Assembly (NCBI GenBank): GCA_020072585.1
Contig: JAIQGL010000023.1
Location: forward strand, 43,418-107,417
DNA from: Terriglobia bacterium
GTDB lineage: Bacteria > Acidobacteriota > Terriglobia > Terriglobales > Acidobacteriaceae
Length of the DNA stretch: 64,000 nt
Direction of reading: 5' to 3'
Part shown: positions 53,021-61,836 of the stretch, piece after piece
Numbering within the stretch: the first letter of the stretch is position 1
Layout of the letters: each line of letters opens with the position of its first letter
Notes under the pieces: generated by a model
What the model saw: the letters and a program-made list of their open reading frames with translations, nothing else
Databases searched by the model: none
What the model was told of the DNA's origin: nothing
Program-made: the position numbers and the translations under genes

Positions 53021-53845
53021 CTAACTGCGCCACCAATTCCAGATGCCCATCACAAAGAACGGCGCCAGCACCGCCAGGACCCAGAGTTTGGCGGAGCCGC
53101 GGATCTTTTCTTCCTTCTCCCAGCGGAAAAGCTTCATGGAAATTAACCCGCCGCCCAGGATCGTGAGCAGCATGACGACAACGGCCAACAGGTTTTCTTT
53201 CTCGGCCATGCCCTGTCCGCGCAGCATCATGTTCTTCATGCCCTGTACCAGATACGTCGCCGGGATGAAGTTGTGAAGAATTTGCATGACTCTGGGAAAT
53301 TTTTCTGAGGGAAACGTGGCGCCGCTCAGCAGCAGCATGGGAAAGTAAAAAAGCTGCACCAGGATGGTGCCTTCCTGCATGGTATTGGCCACGGAAGCAA
53401 TCACCAGCCCCAACGCCCGGAAAGCGATCAGCCCCAGCGAGATGAACGCCAGCAACTCAAAGAAATGCTGCGGCAGCGGCATGGCGTAGATGTAATGCGC
53501 CATCAGGAGCAACAGTACGATGTAGGGGATAAAAATGATCCAGCCTGTAACCATTGAGCCCACCAGGAGCGGTGTGGGGGTGATGGGAGTGACTTTGTAG
53601 CGACGCAAAATTCCCAGTTCGCGCTCCTGTATGGCGCGAATGCCGGCCCCAAAGAACCCGCTGCCCAGTACGCCCAGAGTCACGGACATGGTTACAACAA
53701 AAGTCATGGCCCCTGAATCTCCCTTTAACACAGTGGCAAAGGTAAAAAAGAAGATCAGCGGGAAAAGGTAATTGAAAAAAATCACCGCCCGCAGCCGAAG
53801 CGCGAGCTTGATGTCCATTGTGATGACTGCCAGATATGTTTTCAT
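53021..53845 (-). CDS. ABC-2 type transporter permease
   Basis: This 274-residue protein has six hydrophobic helices in the ABC-2 layout. The first helix is AVIFFNYLFPLIFFFTFATVL, then MTFVVTMSVTLGVLGSGFFG, with the cytoplasmic motif IQERELGILRRYKVTPITP, typical of the family, and a final helix near the C-terminus. It is preceded after 3 nt by the ATPase gene and so forms a half-transporter pair with it. These exporters handle drugs, polysaccharides or lipids; the substrate is not predictable. Confidence 0.9.
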   Translation of the reverse strand: MKTYLAVITMDIKLALRLRAVIFFNYLFPLIFFFTFATVLKGDSGAMTFVVTMSVTLGVLGSGFFGAGIRAIQERELGILRRYKVTPITPTPLLVGSMVTGWIIFIPYIVLLLLMAHYIYAMPLPQHFFELLAFISLGLIAFRALGLVIASVANTMQEGTILVQLFYFPMLLLSGATFPSEKFPRVMQILHNFIPATYLVQGMKNMMLRGQGMAEKENLLAVVVMLLTILGGGLISMKLFRWEKEEKIRGSAKLWVLAVLAPFFVMGIWNWWRS

Positions 53846-53848
53846 GAT

Positions 53849-54778
53849 TTAGTCCCGCAGCTTCTTTCCCGTCAATTCCACAAAAACATCTTCCAGAGTC
53901 GGACGCTTCAGGTGAACGTCCACCAGTTCCACTCCGCCCTGATCGAGCCATTTCACCATCTCCACCAGCGTTCGTGCAGGGTGCGATGAATAGACCGTCA
54001 GCGCTCGTCCATCCTCTCCCAGTTGTGTCTCCAGCGCATCCGGCCATTGCGGAAGCGCGTCGGCACTCAATGGCTTGCTGCAAAGAATCTCAATGCGTGA
54101 CCGGTTCTGGCTCCGTTGCTGCAGCTCGCGCGGTGTTCCCATGGCCACAATCTTTCCTTCATCGATGATGGCCACGCGGTCGCACAGCCGCTCCGCTTCT
54201 TCAATGTAATGCGTGGTCAGCACCACGGTCCGCTTCTCTGCCTTCATTTCTTCAATCAGCCCGTGGATCTCCAGCCGGATCTGCGGGTCCAGGCCGGTCG
54301 TGGGCTCGTCAAGAAAAAGCAGTTGCGGATCATTCACCAGCGCCAGGGCCAATGCCAGCCTCTGCTTTTGTCCGCCGGAGAGCGTCTCATAGTAGGCCGC
54401 GCGTTTTTCCCATAGCTGCAGCCGCTTAAGCAGTTGCTCCGCTCCCAGGCTGCGCGAATAGAACGATCCAAACAGCTCCAGCGCTTCCTGCACGCGGATC
54501 TTCGCCGGCAGGTTGGTGGCTTGCAGGCATACGCCGATGCGGTCTTTTAGCCGCTCCTTCTGGCGATCAGGATCAAAGCCCAGCACGCTTGCGTCTCCGC
54601 CAGTGCGCGGACGGAGCCCTTCCAGAATTTCGATTGTGCTGGTCTTGCCCGCGCCATTCGGGCCCAGCAAGCCGAAGACTTCCCCGGAACCAACCTGGAA
54701 ATCGATTCCTTTAACGGCTTCTACCTTGCCGTAACTCTTCTGCAAAGACCGGACTGCAATGACAGGTTCATTGTCCAT
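53849..54778 (-). CDS. ABC-2 type transporter ATP-binding protein
   Basis: This 309-residue ATPase has the Walker A motif GLLGPNGAGKTSTIE, Q-loop, ABC signature ETLSGGQKQRLALALAL, Walker B PQLLFLDEPTTGLDPQ and switch His VLTTHYIEEAERLCDRV. The ~75-residue C-terminal tail (from ILCSKPLSADAL) is the DUF4162-like extension common in ABC-2 exporters. It is the first gene of the pair with the permease at 53021. No regulator is adjacent. Confidence 0.93.
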   Translation of the reverse strand: MDNEPVIAVRSLQKSYGKVEAVKGIDFQVGSGEVFGLLGPNGAGKTSTIEILEGLRPRTGGDASVLGFDPDRQKERLKDRIGVCLQATNLPAKIRVQEALELFGSFYSRSLGAEQLLKRLQLWEKRAAYYETLSGGQKQRLALALALVNDPQLLFLDEPTTGLDPQIRLEIHGLIEEMKAEKRTVVLTTHYIEEAERLCDRVAIIDEGKIVAMGTPRELQQRSQNRSRIEILCSKPLSADALPQWPDALETQLGEDGRALTVYSSHPARTLVEMVKWLDQGGVELVDVHLKRPTLEDVFVELTGKKLRD

Positions 54779-55058
54779 GTATTCAGGCTAGGGACGCAAA
54801 TTCATCGCGTCCAGTTCACGCCGTACCAAATGCCTTTCTTAAAATCTTTCTTAGAAGCCACTTATTTTACTACTCGCCGCCATCACCCATCGCTGTCTGA
54901 TCTAATATTCAAGTGCCTCTGTAATTTCCGTTGCACTCTGCGTGATGACAGCATGTTACTTGTCATTTGCCTGGCGCTGTGATGCGTTGGCTGTACTGCT
55001 CATCTTTTCCTGCAAGGGATCACTCGGCGCTCTAAGAAAGTAATCTTTTGGTGGGACG

Positions 55059-57404
55059 ATGACAAACGGCGCCGGAAATACTTTGGACCCGCATGTGATC
55101 AGTCACAGCTCTATCGCCACCCGTCAACGTCTTACATTGCTGGCGTATTTACTGGCGACAGGGTTGCCCGCTCTGGTTCTCTACTTCCGCCTGATTGTCA
55201 TGCAGTATAGAATCGGCGACCCGCCCGCGCTGATCTTCTTTTTGTTGCCGGTCATTATCTGCGCCTACCTTGGCGGCCTGTGGCCGGGACTGCTTGCCAC
55301 CTTGCTTTCAGGTCTCGCCGCGGGCTACTACCTGCTGCCGCCTCTGCACAGCCTGGCAATCTCTGACTGGATGCACAAGACCCAGTGGCTGTCCATGATG
55401 GCCGAAGGCATTCTCATCAGCCTGCTGACTGAGTCTTTGCATCGCACACGATGGAAGAGCGAGGAAGCCAACAAGTCTCTGCGTGAGAACCAGGCCCTCC
55501 TCGCCGGCGTGATCTCATCCGCCATGGATGGAATCATTGCGGTCGACGAGGACCACCGCATCACGCTTTTTAATCCTGGCGCTGAGAGAATGTTCGGCTG
55601 TACTTTACAGGAAGCCCTGGGCCAGCCGCTGAACCACTTCATCCCGGAAAGATTTCGAACACAGCACACGGCCCACGTCCGCCACTTCGCATCTTCTGCG
55701 CTCGCTCATCAAATGATGGGTAAGTCAGCCCCTCTGTTCGGGCTGCGCAACAACGGTACAGAGTTTCCTATTGAAGTCTCCATATCCAAGGTTGATGTGT
55801 CTGGTCACAAGCTGTTTACCGCCCTTGTGCGTGACGTCACCGGGCAAAAGCAGGCCGAAGAACATTTGCGCAGGAACCGCGACCGTCTGTCTCTTGCCCT
55901 GGATGTGTCCAAATTGGGGACTTACGACCGTTACATTCCTGAAAATCGTATGGAGTTCTCCGACCGCGCGCTGGCAGCCATGGGCCTGCCTCCCGGAACT
56001 TCTCTGAGCTATGAACAATACCTTGAGATGCTTCATCCCGAGGACCGGGCCACGATGGAGCGGGCCCGAGAGGAATCCTGGAAATCAAACCAGGATTTAT
56101 ATGCGGAACTACGAATCATCTGGCCTGACGGCAGCTTGCACTGGCTTGTGGTGCGTGGCCGTCCTTATCGTGACGAAGCAGGAAGCCCCCTGCGCTCCAG
56201 CGGTGTAATACAGGATATAACCAACCAAAAAAAGATTGAGGAGGCCCAGTTGCGTTCCCAGAAACTCGAATCTCTGGGCACCCTGGCCGGCGGCATCGCG
56301 CATGACTTCAACAATATTCTGTTCTCCATCAGCGGCAATGCCGAACTGGCCGCTGAAGATCTTCCCCCGCACCATCCAGGACGATCCAGTCTGAATGAAA
56401 TAAAAAAGAGCGCTCGTCGCGCCGCTGATCTGGTGCGGCAAATTCTTGCTTTCAGCCGGCCACAGGCCCAAAAGGCGCGCGAACTCGTGCAGGTGGAAAC
56501 CGTGGTGAGAGAAGCAGTAAAACTGATGCGCTCAACTCTTCCGGCCATGATCGAAGTCCGCACCAGCTTTGCCGCTGGTCTCCCGCTCGTAAACGTAGAC
56601 CCCAGTCAGATTCACCAGATCGTTGTGAATCTGACCACCAACGCCGCGCACGCCATAGGAGAACATGCAGGAACGATTGAAGTGCTGCTCACGGCAACAG
56701 AGGTCGGCGCGGAAGAGTCGGCCATTCGCCAGATAACGCCAGGCCGTTATGTGCTCCTTGAAATCACTGATAATGGCTGCGGCATGGACGCAGCCACCAG
56801 GAAGCGCATCTTTGATCCCTTTTTCACGACCAAGCCCGTAGGGCAGGGCACCGGACTGGGTCTCTTTGTGGTAGACGGCATCGCCCACAGCCATGGCGGG
56901 GCCGTGACTGTTTACAGCGAACCTGGGAAAGGCTCGGTTTTCCATGTTTACCTCCCGGCTGCGCACCAGAGCAAGGAAGCCGAGCCAATCCAATCGCCTG
57001 TCTCCGTTCCGCGCGGCGATCAGTGGCGTGTACTTTATGTCGATGACGAAGAAGCGCTCGTCTCTGTGGTAACGCGTAAGCTGAGCCGCCTGGGTTATAA
57101 AGTCACTGGGTTCACTGATGCTGAAGCGGCGCTCCAGGAATTTGCTTCTGGACCGGGAAACTTTGATGCGATTGTCACTGATCTGGCCATGCCTCGCCTC
57201 TCCGGGTTCGATCTCTTGCGTCAGGCCCTTACGCTGCGGCCAAACATACCCACGGTGATCACCTCAGGCTACCTGCGGCCTGAAGACCATGAATTGGCCC
57301 GCCAGATAGGCGTCCAGCAGATCATCCTTAAACCGGGCACCACGGAAGAGTTGGGAATTGCCCTGGACGCTTTACTGCGGAAGTCCGGCAAAGACCGGGA
57401 ATAG
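55059..57404 (+). CDS. DUF4118-PAS hybrid sensor histidine kinase
   Basis: This 781-residue kinase begins with a DUF4118 membrane module of three or four helices (LLAYLLATGLPALVLYFRLI, ALIFFLLPVIICAYLGGLWP, LLATLLSGLAAGYYLLPPL). Two PAS domains follow (about 145-265, 275-395), then HisKA (AGGIAHDFNNILFSISGNAE), HATPase (NLTTNAAHAIGEHAG, DNGCGMDAATRK, GTGLGLFVVDGIA) and a receiver (VLYVDDEEALVSV, AIVTDLAMPRLSG, ILKPGTTEELG). DUF4118 also occurs in KdpD, but the KdpD and USP domains are missing and no kdp genes are near, so it is not KdpD. The gene has its own 280-bp upstream region. Confidence 0.9.
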   Translation: MTNGAGNTLDPHVISHSSIATRQRLTLLAYLLATGLPALVLYFRLIVMQYRIGDPPALIFFLLPVIICAYLGGLWPGLLATLLSGLAAGYYLLPPLHSLAISDWMHKTQWLSMMAEGILISLLTESLHRTRWKSEEANKSLRENQALLAGVISSAMDGIIAVDEDHRITLFNPGAERMFGCTLQEALGQPLNHFIPERFRTQHTAHVRHFASSALAHQMMGKSAPLFGLRNNGTEFPIEVSISKVDVSGHKLFTALVRDVTGQKQAEEHLRRNRDRLSLALDVSKLGTYDRYIPENRMEFSDRALAAMGLPPGTSLSYEQYLEMLHPEDRATMERAREESWKSNQDLYAELRIIWPDGSLHWLVVRGRPYRDEAGSPLRSSGVIQDITNQKKIEEAQLRSQKLESLGTLAGGIAHDFNNILFSISGNAELAAEDLPPHHPGRSSLNEIKKSARRAADLVRQILAFSRPQAQKARELVQVETVVREAVKLMRSTLPAMIEVRTSFAAGLPLVNVDPSQIHQIVVNLTTNAAHAIGEHAGTIEVLLTATEVGAEESAIRQITPGRYVLLEITDNGCGMDAATRKRIFDPFFTTKPVGQGTGLGLFVVDGIAHSHGGAVTVYSEPGKGSVFHVYLPAAHQSKEAEPIQSPVSVPRGDQWRVLYVDDEEALVSVVTRKLSRLGYKVTGFTDAEAALQEFASGPGNFDAIVTDLAMPRLSGFDLLRQALTLRPNIPTVITSGYLRPEDHELARQIGVQQIILKPGTTEELGIALDALLRKSGKDRE

Positions 57405-57505
57405 TTGTTCCTCTTCGCCTTTGCACAAATCACGTCAGCGGGTTAGTCTTTTGCCCGACAGTTCTTCAGTCAATACATCTCCAGTCAGTACAAAGGGGTG
57501 GCTCG

Positions 57506-58840
57506 ATGCTCAAGAATCTTCTGGTCGCATTCTGCCCGCTGTTGCTGCTGTATCCATATTGCGGGCACGCCCAGGTCGCGGACCAGCAACTGCTGGCGGA
57601 AATTAACAAGATCAAGGCCATCGATAACCATTCTCATCCGCCGAAGGTCGTCTCCCCGGGCGAAAAGGATGACGATTTTGACGCCTTGCCCTGCGATCCC
57701 CTGGAACCAAGCGACCCCACTACCGTCACCCGTCCGGAAAACCCGCAATATCTTGCCGCCTGGAAAGCGCTCTACAACTATCCCTATAGCGACCGCAGTC
57801 CGGAGCACCTGCGCGAGTTAATGCAAACCAAACAGAAGATCATGCAGGAGCAGGGAGACAACTTTCCCAACTGGGTGCTCGATCAGCTTGGCATTGAGAC
57901 CGAACTGGCGAACCGCGTGGCCATGGGCCGCGGCCTGCAACCACCCCGCTTCCGCTGGGTCCCTTTTGTTGATGCGTTGTTGTTTCCTCTTAAAAATTCC
58001 AGCAGCGCAAGCGAGACCCCCGATCGCAAGTTCTTTTTCCAGCGTGAAACCATGCTGCTGCGCCGCTATTTGAAAGACATTGACCGCGATGCTCTGCCCA
58101 CGACTCTTCAGGACTACACCACAAAAGTGGTAACGCCCGTGCTGGAACAGCAGAAGAAGAACGGCGCGGTCGCCATCAAGTTTGAGGCCGCCTATCTCCG
58201 CTCGCTTGATTTTGGCCCCACTGAGCCGCTGGAAGCCGTGCAGCAGGTTTATGCGCACTTTATAAAAGGTGACGTCCCGCTCAAGCCTGACTACACCCGG
58301 CTGCAAAACTATCTGTTCCGGTATATAGCCCATGAGGCGGGCCGGCTGGGTCTACCCGTGCATATACATACCGGCGGAGGTTGTGGCAGTTATTTCATGC
58401 TGATGGGCTCTAACCCGGCATTGCTTGAGTCAGTGCTCAATGATGCTTCCCTGCGCAAGACCAATTTCGTGCTGGTGCACGCCGGCGCCGGCGCTTTTAC
58501 CAAGTATGTGAATTACTTGTTGATGAAGCCGAACGTCTATGCTGACTTCTCCGAACAGACCTGGCTGATTTCCACGCGCAAGCTGAGTGAAACCATACGC
58601 GACCTGCTGGAGTGGTATCCGGAAAAAGTCATGTTCGGGACTGACTTGTACGCGAACACGCCGGAAATCAACTGGGAGGAAATCGGCTGGCAGGCGACAC
58701 AGTCCTCGCGCGAAGCGCTGGCCATTGCTCTGACGGGCATGATGCAGGATGGTGAAATCACACGCGAAAGGGCCCTGGAACTCGCCCATATGGCGCTCCA
58801 TGACAATGCAGCCAGACTTTATGGATGGGGCCAACATTAG
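57506..58840 (+). CDS. Secreted amidohydrolase-2 family protein
   Basis: This 444-residue protein has a signal peptide (MLKNLLVAFCPLLLLYPYCG) and an amidohydrolase-2 TIM-barrel. Metal ligands are HSH (IDNHSHPP), His (GLPVHIHTGGGCG), His (FVLVHAGAGAFTKYVN) and Asp (VMFGTDLYANTPE). Relatives include decarboxylases and glucuronate isomerase-like enzymes, but the substrate is unknown, and an N-terminal insert (DALPCDPLEPSDPTTVT) is unusual. GGGG precedes the ATG. Directly after its stop comes AAGGAGGTATAAA, a strong ribosome-binding site belonging to a following small frame. Confidence 0.8.
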   Translation: MLKNLLVAFCPLLLLYPYCGHAQVADQQLLAEINKIKAIDNHSHPPKVVSPGEKDDDFDALPCDPLEPSDPTTVTRPENPQYLAAWKALYNYPYSDRSPEHLRELMQTKQKIMQEQGDNFPNWVLDQLGIETELANRVAMGRGLQPPRFRWVPFVDALLFPLKNSSSASETPDRKFFFQRETMLLRRYLKDIDRDALPTTLQDYTTKVVTPVLEQQKKNGAVAIKFEAAYLRSLDFGPTEPLEAVQQVYAHFIKGDVPLKPDYTRLQNYLFRYIAHEAGRLGLPVHIHTGGGCGSYFMLMGSNPALLESVLNDASLRKTNFVLVHAGAGAFTKYVNYLLMKPNVYADFSEQTWLISTRKLSETIRDLLEWYPEKVMFGTDLYANTPEINWEEIGWQATQSSREALAIALTGMMQDGEITRERALELAHMALHDNAARLYGWGQH

Positions 58841-58870
58841 AATTATTAACCCAAGGAGGTATAAACCCTG

Positions 58871-58999
58871 TTGTCTCAAAATAAGACATGGGAGAAAGGC
58901 ATCCATTTTAATGTGTTTTCGGCAACTTACCCCTTGACTTGGGCACAGGACACTGCAAAACTCACCTTGTCCAACTGGGTACGTTGGGAGGTGTACTAA
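58871..58999 (+). CDS. Candidate small protein upstream of the rpsU relic
   Basis: A 42-codon frame starting with TTG (58871) follows the near-perfect ribosome-binding site AAGGAGGT at 58853-58860 (10-nt spacing). Its TAA stop (58997-58999) shares its last A with the ATA that stands at the rpsU start position, a layout resembling the classic TAATG coupling junction. I recognise no family. Chance could give an open frame of this length, so confidence is low. Confidence 0.25.
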   Translation: MSQNKTWEKGIHFNVFSATYPLTWAQDTAKLTLSNWVRWEVY

Positions 59000-59179
59000 T
59001 ACTCGCTGATGTAAGGCTAGAAGATGCTGAACCTCTTGAAAATGCCTTGCATCGCTTCAAAAGGAAGTACAAGCAAGAGAACGTTATTTTAGAAAGCCAA
59101 GCGGCACTTTTTTTATCTGAAACTTGGCGAAAAGCGGCGCGTGAAACAGACCCTGGCACGCAATCGCAAGAAAGCATAA
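58999..59179 (+). pseudogene. rpsU: Decayed rpsU (ribosomal protein bS21)
   Basis: After a perfect GGAGGT (58987-58992) the frame ATA CTC GCT GAT GTA encodes ADVRLEDAEPLENALHRFKR, a clear bS21 N-terminus. The frame then runs on unnaturally (ESQAALFLSETWRKAARE). Removing one T from the T7 run at 59108-59114 restores FYLKLGEKRRVKQTLARNRK, the family's basic C-terminus, and a TAA at 59177. The span is 60 codons plus one base, the expected bS21 size. Two lesions are therefore seen: an ATG start replaced by ATA, and a 1-nt insertion. A functional rpsU must exist elsewhere, unless the T7 length is a sequencing error and AUA is used. Confidence 0.8.
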
Positions 59180-59417
59180 GGAACAGGACTAGTAATATGG
59201 TGGGCCGTTTCCCTCGAACGGTTCGATTTCATAAGAAGTTGGCAGTGCGAATTTATAGGAACTTGTCTTTCAAGGTTTAGTTGTAAACACGGCTCATGCC
59301 GTGAGGCCGAACCCGACGGGTAGGGATTCACTTCTGGGATTTCCACTGAGTCACTTGTATCACTTGTGTGCTCTGACCGAATTCCTGGGCGTGAATGCAG
59401 GAAAGGGGGCACTCTCA

Positions 59418-59729
59418 ATGGAGTTCCAGGACAAGGTTCTAAAGTGTGTGGACTGCGGCGCCGACTTCGTATTCACCGCTGGTGAACAACTCTTCTTCCA
59501 CGATAAACAATTCAAGAACGAACCCAAACGTTGCAAAAACTGCAAGGGTAAACGGGCCCAGGCCCTGGGATTGCCGCAGAATGGCGGCAACTATCAGCGC
59601 GTTGAAACCAAGGCGGTCTGCTCCGGATGCCAGCGGGAAACCACCGTGCCGTTCAAGCCTACGCAGGGACGTCCAGTGTTTTGCCGGGAGTGCTTCCAGC
59701 AGCGCAAAGTGACCGCTGCTACAGCCTAA
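59418..59729 (+). CDS. Zinc-ribbon protein with four CxxC motifs
   Basis: This 103-residue protein has two zinc-ribbon-like modules. The first is LKCVDCGADFVFTAGEQLFF with CKNCKG (residues ~8-50), matching the 'probable zinc-ribbon' (zf-trcl) family. The second is VCSGCQRETTVPFKPTQGRP with FCRECFQ (~70-95), matching the CxxC-x-CxxC type domain. Each module should bind one Zn through four Cys. Such proteins are widespread in Acidobacteria and related phyla and may bind nucleic acid or ribosomes; the role is unknown. ATG 59418 is chosen because AAGGGGG lies 9 nt upstream and the first Cys pair follows at once. Confidence 0.8.
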   Translation: MEFQDKVLKCVDCGADFVFTAGEQLFFHDKQFKNEPKRCKNCKGKRAQALGLPQNGGNYQRVETKAVCSGCQRETTVPFKPTQGRPVFCRECFQQRKVTAATA

Positions 59730-59781
59730 GCCAGCCTTCCTTCTCCAGAAGTTGGGTACCTTGAGCGCCTAGGCGTTGGTG

Positions 59782-59845
59782 TGTCTGTAAAACGTCATGT
59801 CCTTAAAGCGACATGCCCGTAGAACGGTGTGCCCTGTAAATTCGC
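59782..59845. repeat. Four degenerate 16-bp tandem repeats
   Basis: Consecutive 16-nt units read TGTCTGTAAAACGTCA, TGTCCTTAAAGCGACA, TGCCCGTAGAACGGTG and TGCCCTGTAAATTCGC. They share TGyC, a central TA(A/G)A and, in the first three, ACG/GCG at the same position. They lie between the zinc-ribbon gene and the convergent receiver gene. Confidence 0.5.
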
Positions 59846-59850
59846 TATAC

Positions 59851-60288
59851 CTATGCCGGCTTCTTGATCGTCTGGACCGCAGGCGACTGGCCGCCCACTC
59901 GCGCTGCCTGTCCCTGCCGCTGGTCTTCGTGCTGGATCAATAACACTTCAATGCGGCGCAGGAGATCGTCTGTGTTCATCGGCTTCACCAGCATGGAATT
60001 GGCGCCTTGCGTCTTCCAATCGCCGCCAAGCAGGGGATAAGCTGTAAGGATCGCCACTGCGGGATTGTAATCGGTCTTCTTGGCCGCCCGGATCACGTCG
60101 TAACCCGCCTTGTCATGCTCCATCTTCATGTCGGTGATAACCATGTGATACGTGTTGGCTTTGAGTTTGGCAATGGCTTCCTTGGCCGAAGCCGCTGTTT
60201 CCACTTCAAAGTGGTGAATTTCCAAGATCGTCTTGAGCGTCAGCAGAATGGCCAATTCATCGTCAACCAAAAGAATACGGCGTTTCAT
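59851..60288 (-). CDS. Response regulator receiver protein with unstructured tail
   Basis: This 145-residue receiver has the DD pair at 9-10 (LLVDDELAI), phospho-Asp53 (VITDMKMEHDKAGYDV), Thr82 (AILTAYPL) and Lys102 (LVKPMNTDDLL). The MKMEHDKAG insert after the Asp is longer than the usual MPxMDG loop. The last ~25 residues (EDQRQGQAARVGGQSPAVQ) are Gln/Gly/Pro-rich and probably disordered. No DNA-binding domain and no adjacent kinase are present. It is transcribed divergently from mtaB. Confidence 0.9.
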   Translation of the reverse strand: MKRRILLVDDELAILLTLKTILEIHHFEVETAASAKEAIAKLKANTYHMVITDMKMEHDKAGYDVIRAAKKTDYNPAVAILTAYPLLGGDWKTQGANSMLVKPMNTDDLLRRIEVLLIQHEDQRQGQAARVGGQSPAVQTIKKPA

Positions 60289-60429
60289 GGGGAACTCCAG
60301 GGAGGTTCTGAAACCGTTTGCGATCGAGCTAACTCTTTTTATTGCGCTAATGAGATGCAGGAGCGGCTGTCTTTGGTTGTGAGCTGCCGCCTAGGATTGA
60401 ACCTCAGATGTCACATTATAATACTTTCT

Positions 60430-61836
60430 GTGCCAGGATTTTTTGTGCAAAGCTTTGGTTGCCGTGCCACCCAGGCCGATAGCGCCGCCCTGGAGCGCCA
60501 GCTTGCGGCCCAGGGGCTCTCTCCGGCCAAGTCAGCCATCGAAGCCGAATTCGTGGTGCTCAATACCTGCACCGTAACCGCCGCGGCAGACCAGGACGCC
60601 CGCGCCTCCATCCGTCGCATCCATCGTGAGAACCCGGCTGCAAAGATTATGGTTACAGGCTGCTATGCGCAACGCGCTCCGCAGGAGATCGCTGCATTGC
60701 CCGGCGTGACCTGGGTGGTAGGAAATTCGCACAAGCATCAGGTGGCGGAGATCGCAGGCGCACAAGATTGGATTTCGAACATTTCACAGGACGAGCCAGC
60801 GGAACAAAACGACCGTCCCGGAAATTTTATCTCCCTGGAAACTGTGGCTCTCTCCGCGCCGGCCTTCACCCTGGTGGGTGACATCTTCGCCCATACTGAA
60901 TTGATTGCCGCTCCGGTCTTTGCCGGCGAAGGCATTGCAGAAAAAACCCGGCCCAACCTGAAAGTGCAGGATGGCTGCGACAACCGCTGCTCTTTCTGCA
61001 TTATTCCCAGCGTCCGAGGGCAGAGCCGGTCCATGAAGCTTGAGCGTGTGATCGAAGAAGCCAGCGCCCTGGTGGCCGCAGGATATCGAGAACTGGTGCT
61101 CAGCGGTATCAACCTGGGCCGATGGGGCCGCGATTTCCAGCCACAACGAAGGTTTGAGCAGCTCGTCCATGCGCTGCTGGAGCATACCGGTATCGAGAAA
61201 ATCCGTATCAGCTCGGTTGAGCCCATGGACTGGAGTGACGAGTTGATCGCCCTGGTTGCAGGCTCGCCGCGTATCGCCAAGCATGCGCATGTTCCGCTAC
61301 AGTCTGGGAGTGACCGCATTCTGCGGCGTATGCATCGGAAATACCGTCCCTGGCACTACGCGGAAAAAATCCGGAAGATCCATGAAGCCATGCCCCATGC
61401 CGCCATCGGAGCTGATGTGATGGTCGGCTTCCCCGGCGAGACGGATGAGCTTTTTGAAGAGAGCCGCAGCTTCATTGAACGCCTGCCATTTACCTATCTG
61501 CATGTGTTTACGTATTCCTCGCGCCCGGGGACGCCCTCTGCCGCCATGCCGGACCAGGTGCCGGTGCACGTTGCCCGCGAGCGCAACCGCGTGCTGCGCG
61601 AACTCGCAGCCGAGAAGAACCGCGCGTTCCGCCGGAGTTTTGTTGGACGATCGCTGGAAGTCATCACACTCCACGCCGGTGGCGATGGCTGGACAGAGGC
61701 GCTGAGCGATAATTTTTTGAAAGTCCGGCTGGCAGGCAGATGCGAAGCCAATAAGAGTTTGAGGGTTGATGTAATGGAGATAGGCAATGAAGATCTGGTG
61801 GCCGTGGCGGCGGAAGAGAACGCTTACGCTCTTTGA
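60430..61836 (+). CDS. mtaB: tRNA ct6A/t6A37 methylthiotransferase MtaB
   Basis: This 468-residue radical-SAM enzyme starts with GTG at 60430 (PGFFVQSFGCRATQADSAAL), which fits the family N-terminus. The UPF0004 domain has three Cys: FGCRATQ, LNTCTVT and VTGCYAQ. The radical-SAM cluster motif CDNRCSFC (CxxxCxxC) is near residue 190, and a C-terminal TRAM domain includes LEVITLHAGGDGWTEAL. It methylthiolates t6A37 in tRNAs reading ANN codons. The frame is open much further upstream (to 60007), but that part overlaps the divergent receiver gene and lacks homology. The following small gene overlaps its end by 50 nt. Confidence 0.93.
   Translation: MPGFFVQSFGCRATQADSAALERQLAAQGLSPAKSAIEAEFVVLNTCTVTAAADQDARASIRRIHRENPAAKIMVTGCYAQRAPQEIAALPGVTWVVGNSHKHQVAEIAGAQDWISNISQDEPAEQNDRPGNFISLETVALSAPAFTLVGDIFAHTELIAAPVFAGEGIAEKTRPNLKVQDGCDNRCSFCIIPSVRGQSRSMKLERVIEEASALVAAGYRELVLSGINLGRWGRDFQPQRRFEQLVHALLEHTGIEKIRISSVEPMDWSDELIALVAGSPRIAKHAHVPLQSGSDRILRRMHRKYRPWHYAEKIRKIHEAMPHAAIGADVMVGFPGETDELFEESRSFIERLPFTYLHVFTYSSRPGTPSAAMPDQVPVHVARERNRVLRELAAEKNRAFRRSFVGRSLEVITLHAGGDGWTEALSDNFLKVRLAGRCEANKSLRVDVMEIGNEDLVAVAAEENAYAL

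Larger units (their letters stand above)
58841..59417. other. Intergenic region with rpsU relic and candidate small frame
   Basis: This 577-bp region is visibly richer in A and T than its neighbours. It contains the candidate 42-codon frame (58871-58999), the rpsU pseudogene (58999-59179) and ~240 bp (59180-59417) with no recognisable feature. Confidence 0.5.

Noticed and set aside
55059..57404. KdpD potassium sensor
   Set aside because: Only the DUF4118 membrane module is shared; KdpD N-domain, USP domain and kdp genes are missing.
59782..59845. Possible CRISPR array
   Set aside because: Units are 16 bp, contiguous and degenerate with no spacers, and no cas gene is present.
60007..60429. 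N-terminal extension of MtaB
   Set aside because: It overlaps the divergent receiver gene and lacks homology; the family N-terminus begins at GTG 60430.
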